Both the position numbers and the translations under genes were made by a program. Of a DNA stretch of 64,000 nucleotides, positions 57,488-64,000 are shown one piece after another; within the stretch, counting starts at the first letter, position 1, and each line of letters opens with the position of its first letter. The stretch spans positions 3,782,001 through 3,846,000 of the forward strand of contig NZ_CP017774.1 of NCBI RefSeq assembly GCF_001857965.1. Reading direction: 5' to 3'. This DNA comes from Flavobacterium commune (lineage in GTDB: Bacteria > Bacteroidota > Bacteroidia > Flavobacteriales > Flavobacteriaceae). The notes under the pieces were generated by a model that had not been told where the DNA came from, ran no database searches, and saw only the letters and a list, made by a program, of their open reading frames with translations.

Positions 57488-58853
57488 TTTGTTCTACTTT
57501 AAAATTATTTTGATTACGATTTAATTCACTTTGTGTCGAAAGACTTTCTGATAATTCTTCCAGGGTTCTTCCTTTGGTTTCCGGCATTTTAAAGAAAACC
57601 CAAAGCAATTGCCAAACCATCATCAGACAAAAAATACTAAAAACGGTTGTTGCTCCAATTTCTTTAAACAAAAACGGAATAAAAGAAGGAATCAAGGCTG
57701 CCAAAACCCAATGAACGGATGTTCCAAAAGAAGTTCCTGCTGCTCTGAGTTTGTTAGGAAATAATTCGGAAATAAATACCCAAATTACTGACCCCTGACC
57801 TACAGCATGTGATGCTATGAATAAAAAGAAAAATAACGGTACAGCCATCCCTTTCCATTCAAAATAAAAAGCCATAGTTACTAATCCTAAAGAAATCACA
57901 TATCCAACAGAACCTAAATACATCAGGGTCTTTCTTCCATATTTGTCAATCAATGAAATTCCAATCAGCGTAAAAATTAGGTTTACTACGCCAATCCCGA
58001 TGCTACTGAAAAAAGAAGCCGATTTTTCAAGACCCGCCAATTCAAAAATACGCGGCGCATAGTATAAGAAAGCATTAATTCCTGAAAACTGATTGAATAA
58101 GGCAATAAAGAAAGCTAATAACAATGGCTTTCTATATTTTTTCATAAAAATAGACTCATCGAGTACTTCATGCTGTTTTTCATTTTCCATTGCTGCAATT
58201 TCTGATGCTACTTCTTCATCTGAATTGACTTGTTTTAAAATAGCAATCGCTTTTTCACGGTCTTTTTTATACTCAAAAATCCAACGCGGACTTTCCGGAA
58301 TTCCGAAAACCAATAAAGTATATATTAAAGCCGGAGCAGATTGTACTCCTAACATCCATCGCCAGGAATTCTCGCCAATATCCTGTAATAAATAATTCGA
58401 TAGAAAAGCTATCAAAATACCAAATACGATATTGAACTGATACAATGCAACTAATTTCCCTCTGTCTTTTGCCGGAGCAATCTCAGAAACATAAGTTGGT
58501 GCTGCAATAGTTGAAGCTCCAATTCCAAGTCCTCCTAAAAATCGGAAAATTGAAAAAACAACAGCATCATTTGCAAAAGCAGTTCCTACAGCCGAAAGAA
58601 AGAACAAAACACCTATTAATACTAATGTTTTCTTTCTTCCTAAAATATTGGTAGGAATAGCTCCAAAAACAGCTCCAATTACTGTTCCCCAAAGTGCCGA
58701 AGACATAACCACCAATCCATGGTACAAATCTGAAGATCCCCATAATTGCTGCAATTGTTTGTCGGCTCCCGAAATGACTACGGTATCAAAACCAAATAGA
58801 AATCCGGCCAATGCTACAACTATAGACCAGTATATTATTTTTTTGTTTTTCAT
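57474..58853 (-). CDS. MFS sugar porter (XylE/AraE type)
   Basis: A 459-residue transporter with 12 predicted helices. Motifs of the sugar-porter family are visible: GYVGFDTVVISG-like GFLFGFDTVVISGA, PESPRWIFEYKK, and PETKGRTLEELSE at the end of the last helix. It imports a hexose, pentose or uronate with protons. In this operon arabinose (from GH127) or an unsaturated uronate product are the likely cargoes; this is inference. It lies between the GH88 and KduD-like genes. Confidence 0.92.
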   Translation of the reverse strand: MKNKKIIYWSIVVALAGFLFGFDTVVISGADKQLQQLWGSSDLYHGLVVMSSALWGTVIGAVFGAIPTNILGRKKTLVLIGVLFFLSAVGTAFANDAVVFSIFRFLGGLGIGASTIAAPTYVSEIAPAKDRGKLVALYQFNIVFGILIAFLSNYLLQDIGENSWRWMLGVQSAPALIYTLLVFGIPESPRWIFEYKKDREKAIAILKQVNSDEEVASEIAAMENEKQHEVLDESIFMKKYRKPLLLAFFIALFNQFSGINAFLYYAPRIFELAGLEKSASFFSSIGIGVVNLIFTLIGISLIDKYGRKTLMYLGSVGYVISLGLVTMAFYFEWKGMAVPLFFFLFIASHAVGQGSVIWVFISELFPNKLRAAGTSFGTSVHWVLAALIPSFIPFLFKEIGATTVFSIFCLMMVWQLLWVFFKMPETKGRTLEELSESLSTQSELNRNQNNFKVEQNEFI

Positions 58854-58926
58854 TTTAATTTTTGTTTGGTTAATTTTTATTCTTTCTAATTGAATTTATA
58901 AGTCAATAATGGTTTCTCACCTGCTT

Positions 58927-60125
58927 TCAGTTTTTATACCTTAACAAAGCTTCTACATAATAGTAATCGCCATAAATGATGGAAGCATCAATTTCTGAAC
59001 CGGCAGGTTTGTGTCCTGTTGAATGTAGTAAAAGTGCGGTATTCGTATTTTACTTTGATAATTATCCGAAAGCTCTTTTAACATTCCTTCGGCCTTATCC
59101 AAATATTCTTTGGCCAACACGCTATCCTGGGTATAAGTTGACAATTCCAAAAGAGCCGAAGCTACAACTGCAGCTGCCGAAGCATCTCTGGGCGCATTTG
59201 GTATCGCTGGATCATCAAAATCCCAATACGGAATCAAATCCTTTGGCAATCGGTCTAAATAAACACGGCTAACCTTATGCGCAAAATCTAAAAATTTAGG
59301 ATCTTTTGTTTCTCTGTAAACCATCGTATAACCGTATATAGCCCAGGATTGACCGCGAGCCCACATACTGCTATCACTATAGCCCTGATGTGTTACCCCC
59401 TTTATTTTTTTGCCTGTTTCTTTATCATAAACTACTACATGGTACGAAGTATAATCAGGTCTGAAATGATTCTTCATCGTGACTGTAGCATGACTAACAG
59501 CCATATCATACAATGATTTACTACCTCCATTTTTAGATGCCCAAAACAATAGTTCCAGATTAATCATGTTGTCCATGATCGTATTATGTTGTGGCCATTC
59601 CATATTAGGGACTTCACGAGGCCAGGACAAGATTGTACCCACTTTTAGATTGAAAAGTGTAGCCAGAGTATCGGCTGTTTTTAAAATCACTTTTTTGTAT
59701 TCCGGATTTTTTGTCAAACGATAACCATTCCCATAACTATTGAAAACCTGAAAACCTAAATCGTGATCTAATGCAGGAGTGACAGCAAGTGGTGCTAAAT
59801 AATTGGTGAATTTATCTGCAGCGGTTTCCCATTTATGGTCCGCCGTAGATTCATATAAATACCAAAGTTGACCCGGCCAAAAACCACTTGTCCAATCCTT
59901 ATAATCTACAAATTTCCATTGCTTACTTTCAAATGGAATACTCCTTGGAATCGAACCATCATTGGGTATTAATTTTAAGGCATTCGACGATTGTTTCACA
60001 CAATAAGCTAATTGTGCATCCACATCCAATTTATCATCCAATTTAGTATTAGTAATAGTACTTCCACAGCCCACCAGCATTAAAGTTGCAACAATGGAAC
60101 CTAAAATTTGTTGTTTAATATTCAT
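58927..60125 (-). pseudogene. GH88 unsaturated glucuronyl hydrolase, C-terminal frameshift
   Basis: A GH88 lipoprotein (lipobox LMLVGC, C20) with D122 in HDLGFQVF and D185 in IMDNMINLEL, related to the enzyme at 34539-35753. The last 30 residues are out of frame. At 59048-59051 a run of four A (on the - strand) needs one more base to restore the usual LLLHSTGHKPAGSEIDASI ending, which then stops at 58927. As it stands the protein ends at 58953 in unrelated sequence. Catalytic residues are in front of the break. Confidence 0.85.
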
Positions 60126-60145
60126 AGTAAATTATATATAAATCC

Positions 60146-62076
60146 TTATTTATTTAAATTCCAATAAACGATGTACCTTTCACGGTGTATATCATAAATT
60201 GGTTTCAAAGTATTCGCTGTTCCTTTTATTTTAAACTTTAGAACATTATCATTCTCCTTAACAATGCTTTTTTCTAATTTTTTTCCATCCAGATTCAACT
60301 GATTAGAAACACTTCCAGGAACATGGTAATCATAGGTATAATAATCATTATATAGCTTTGGATTACTATAAGGTCCTGGTTCAAGCATGCCTTCTGTTCC
60401 CATTGCACCAGCCAACACTATAGGTCCATAGGTTACAGCCGCAACTTTGGGATTATCAGATGTTGGATTGACTTTGATTTGCATATCAAATGAAATTTCA
60501 ATTGTATCTCCATTATCCCATTTACGGTCTAATACTATATAATTCCCTGGCTTAGCTTTAATGGTTTGCTTTTTTTCCGTTTATTTTCACTTCAGCATTA
60601 GCTGCCCATGATGGATATCTAATACTAATTGGCATACTAACCGGATTAGCAGTACTAAGAGTGAGTTGGGTATTGCCTAAATTTGGAAAATTGGTTTGCT
60701 GTTTTACGACAATTCCTTTTTCCTTCCAGTTCAATTCTGACGGAATAAAAAGATTTACATACAAACCTTTGTTATCATGGTAATAGATAAATTCCCCATA
60801 TTTTGCCTGATTTTCAAAACCACTTCCCACACAACACCAAAATGAATTTTCGGGCGTACTGTAAACTTTATGTGCACCGGGTTTCATAGGCAGGAAATAA
60901 GCAATCATTCCCGTTTAGGATCCTGTTGCCCTAAGATGTGATTGTAAAGTGCTTTTTCATAATAATCCACATATTTTATTTGTGGGTTATAGCCATATAA
61001 ATGGCGGGTAAGTTTTAACATATTATACACATTACAAGACTCTCCCGTATAACCGCTTAGATGTTCAGAAAGATGATCCGGTTCAAAAAATTTCTCCTTA
61101 TCACTATTGCTACCCGTAATAAATGAGTGATGATTAACAACCGTATTCCAGAAGAATTCAGGAATCTCACGATTTTTGTCACCCCCTTCTAGTTCATAGT
61201 TACGGGAAAGCCCTATCAATTTAGGAATGTAAGTATTGGCGTGTTTTTTATTGAGATTGTCTACTTTACTCAAAAGCGGATCCAGTGCTTCTTCATGATA
61301 AAAAAATTCGGCAAGAAATTTATATTTATTGTCTCCCGTAATTTCATATAGAGTATAAAAAGAGTCATTCATTCCGCCAAACTCATTTTTAAGCATTCTT
61401 TTACGCTCTTCATCAGTCAAAGGCTTCAGCTTTTCATAAGCCCAATCAGCCATTCCTTTAACGATTTCCAATGCTGGTTTACTATCACAATAAAGATATT
61501 GATCCATTAAACCCGAAAAAAGTTTGTGCTGGGTGTACCATGGCGCCCAAACACTTTTTCCTGCAATAGCTCGATCTATTAAGTTTTGAGGAAACGCACT
61601 TAAATAACCTTTTTGATTCAACACTTTTTGTACCTCAACTAATCCTGTAACTAAGCTGTCACTCTTAATTTTATACTTGTTCTCTCCCGTAGCAGCATAT
61701 AATAAAGCCAAACCGGAAAGGATATGCCCGGTACTATGCCCCTAAGATCACAATCCAAAGATTCCCAACCGCCTAATTTATCAACCTTAAAATAACCTCC
61801 TTCCAAATCACTAAATACACCTGCATTGGTTTTAAAACTGTGTAACAATCGCTTGGCATCAATACTCAAAATCCATTTACTTTCGCGCAGCATATTATCC
61901 TTAAATGGGCTGTCCAGTAATTTTACATCTTGGAGGTTAAATCCCAAAACCTTTGCATTTTTGGTATCATCCAGTTTTAATTTCCCCTCGTGTTGTCCGG
62001 GATAGTGCGATTGCCCATTCATATTTATTGACAATCCAACAACAAGAACTAAACATTTAATTGTACCGTATTTCAT
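60146..62076 (-). pseudogene. GH127 beta-L-arabinofuranosidase-like, frameshifted
   Basis: A GH127-family (former DUF1680) protein of about 640 residues in four frames. The zinc-site Glu/Cys ESCNVYNMLKL and the second cysteine pair FWCCVGSGFENQAKYG are both present. The signal peptide ends in NMNGQ. Breaks lie at 61739-61742 (G run), 60910-60912 (G run) and 60570-60576 (A7 run), each repairable by one base. If functional, it would remove beta-L-arabinofuranose or a related sugar. It precedes the GH88 gene by 20 bases. Confidence 0.85.
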
Positions 62077-62508
62077 ATATTTTTTAAATTATTTTAGTTC
62101 TAATTTTAAGCTCTAAATAGTAACATTTATTAATTTTTGATTCGAAATTTTCTCCCTCTAAAATTCATTCAGCCGAATGATTTTCTCCCTTGATTTATAC
62201 GCTGTTTTATTAGCATCATAAAAACATTCAATGTTAGTCAGAATTAAAAACTTAATAGATAAATTATGATGCAAACACTATAAATTATAGTTCTTATGAG
62301 ACAAAAACTAAGGAATGCTACTCTTAACAGATTTTTTATCTTTTGGCTATCAAATACATGAGTAAAAACTATTATTTTCACTCCTATTTTATAGCTCCTT
62401 TTATTCTGAAAAACAGAATCGAAATTTTAAATAAAAGTTCCATTTAAAATGAACTCATAACACCGTTAATTGACTTTTTAAAACAGAACGAATATTGTCC
62501 CTAAAAAC

Positions 62509-62543
62509 AAAAAAAGCAGCTAATCTAACTAAGATTAACTGCT
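62509..62543 (-). terminator. terminator of the hydrolase gene
   Basis: On the - strand AGCAG-TTAATCT pairs with AGATTA-GCTGCT and a T-run follows. It lies 25 bases behind the hydrolase stop. The rest of the 490-base gap to 62076 shows no gene; the GH127 promoter should be there but is not clear. Confidence 0.75.
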
Positions 62544-62566
62544 CCTTTAAATCATTTCGAATCGGG

Positions 62567-64000
62567 TTATTTTACAATAAAAAAACTTTGTTCGACTGAC
62601 TGAGCTGACTGTAATGTTCCCGCTATTCCATATTGCCATGCCACGACAGTAACTTTAATTGGAAACTTTGCCTTCGGTGGAATTTTAGTAAAATGCAGTT
62701 TATTGTCTTCCACATAAGCAGGACCTTCTTTTACATAATAGCTTACTTTAGTTCCTGCACTCGATGGGCATTCAATGCAATTGTTTCTACACCTACTTTT
62801 ACATTAGCTATTGGAGAAAAATCAATCGTTTGTGGTTTTCCTTCTTTATTAACGATAGGAAATCGCAAATGCAGTTGTTGGACAGCGCTTTTATAAATGA
62901 CATCGCCATTATTGTGAGCCAAAAGCCAAATATCATTACTGCGTTTGTATTATTGAAACCCAGTTTATCAAATCTAATTTGAAAAGTGGTATCGTTTATT
63001 TTTTTCACCGGACCACAAATCCGGTCAATCAGAAGTTTAGTTTGGGCAAAATCACTAACTGGTTTTAATCTTAAACTATCCGAGGAAAAAGGCGTTACTA
63101 CAAAACTTATTCCGTCACTTAATGGCTGAAAATCTAACTGAAAATTAGCATGACTTTATCTGGTTTTACTATTTCTCCATTTTGTTTAAAACCAAAATGT
63201 TGTTTTTCTTTCCACGGGCCTGAGCATAAAAAACTTCGGTTGCATTTGCTGTTTTTTCATCAAAAACCCAGGGAAGCTGTATTCTATCACCAACAAATTG
63301 GTTAAAAGGGGCAGGCTTGAATTTTGGAACCGAATCCTTTCTCCATTTATCCATTAACCAACCCGAATCCGGTTTTACTTTTTTAAGATTTGGATAATTT
63401 GCCAAAGGCATTTTAGCAGGAAGTCGCCTTTAGCAGCTTCACGAATGTAATCTGCAACATATTTAACCATTCCATCCGAATAATCAAAATGACCATGTCC
63501 TGCATCGGCAAATAGGGTAATTACACTCTCAGGATGTTTTGCAATATAAGCATAAGCAGGCTGTATCCTTTTCTCCCACCATTCGTACTCTCCCATTACA
63601 AACAACGACGGAATTCCGTCAATATTTCGATTGCCCCAATCAGGATTGGGTTTACCACTTCCTGTCAAATTACTTTGGGGTGCATCTCCGTGTACAGAAA
63701 CCAAGGCAAGGGTTCTATCCGGATTAAAAGCCGCAAAATTCCAAGGAAAACTCGCCATTGCCGAATGCCCAATAGGAACAACCGGTGCGTAAGCCAACTC
63801 CTGATAACCCGAAACCTCAGCCAATGATTTGAACATTGCATCAATGATCTTTTCTTCATTTTTGCTGGTATCATAAGTCCAACTAACTACAGGAGTTACC
63901 CAAACCTCAGCAAAACCAAGTTCAGTCATTACTTTTCTGAAATAGGAATTTTCTAGCATCCCTTCTTCTATCATGTTGTGTTGTCCAAACACTACCCCTT
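62567..64000 (-). pseudogene. alpha/beta hydrolase-like, frameshifted and cut by the window end
   Basis: An open frame from the window edge that contains a GHSAMA nucleophile motif, LFVMGEYEWW and DAGHGHFDYSD, as in exported alpha/beta hydrolases. It continues through five more reading-frame segments to a stop at 62567 (VEQSFFIVK). Breaks lie near 63411, 63180, 63151, 62942 and 62765, all repairable by one added base. The N-terminus is outside the window. The C-terminal part (PIANVKVGVETIALNA) looks like a beta domain. The substrate is not known; an esterase of plant-like polymers is possible. Confidence 0.7.

Overview
The window looks like a chromosome segment from a Flavobacterium-like member of the Flavobacteriaceae. 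The signs are AT-rich DNA, promoters with the Bacteroidota -33 TTG / -7 TAnnTTTG pattern, SusC/SusD genes, a type IX secretion (T9SS) sorting domain, and FtsK, LptF/G and RibBA proteins of Bacteroidota type.

Positions 1-8217 are an ordinary core block on the + strand: 2-Cys peroxiredoxin, thioredoxin, a small conserved protein, thiol peroxidase, diacylglycerol kinase, FtsK, a LolA-like carrier, an LptF/LptG permease and RibBA with a degenerate second domain. It is followed by a tRNA-Ser(UGA) gene at 8373-8457.

From the 3' end of this tRNA to a 22-nt copy of that end at 55656-55677 lies a region of about 47 kb that I read as an integrated island. IS elements crowd its edges: IS3, IS982, IS256 and IS200/IS605 types on the left, IS3 on the right. 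A second, almost identical IS256 copy sits inside it. The cargo is a glycosaminoglycan (chondroitin/dermatan sulfate type) utilisation system. It has two PL8-type lyases, a PL6 chondroitinase-B-type lyase, four sulfatases, an exported formylglycine-generating enzyme, a GH88 unsaturated glucuronyl hydrolase, SusC/SusD, a KduD-like dehydrogenase, DUF4861-like and beta-helix proteins, and an esterase.

Next to it is an intracellular amino-sugar operon: galactokinase-type GHMP kinase, nucleotidyltransferase, WbpP-like UDP-HexNAc 4-epimerase, FucP/NagP-type transporter, and a NagB deaminase fused to a PIG-L deacetylase. A LacI-type regulator, a CBM9-like protein and a phosphohexosamine mutase stand beside it. 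I infer a Leloir-style route from GalNAc to fructose-6-phosphate. It is tied to the lyase/sulfatase genes by a shared palindromic operator (consensus TGTGCTCGAGCACA), found six times at four promoters.

To the right of the island (55.7-64 kb) are a small ORF next to the att copy and a second sugar operon: cupin, KduD paralog, MFS sugar porter, GH88, GH127 and a hydrolase cut by the window end. Fifteen single-base frameshifts, mostly at short homopolymer runs, break genes between 32.9 and 64 kb, whereas the first 32 kb has none. They may be sequencing errors or real decay; the sequence alone cannot decide.
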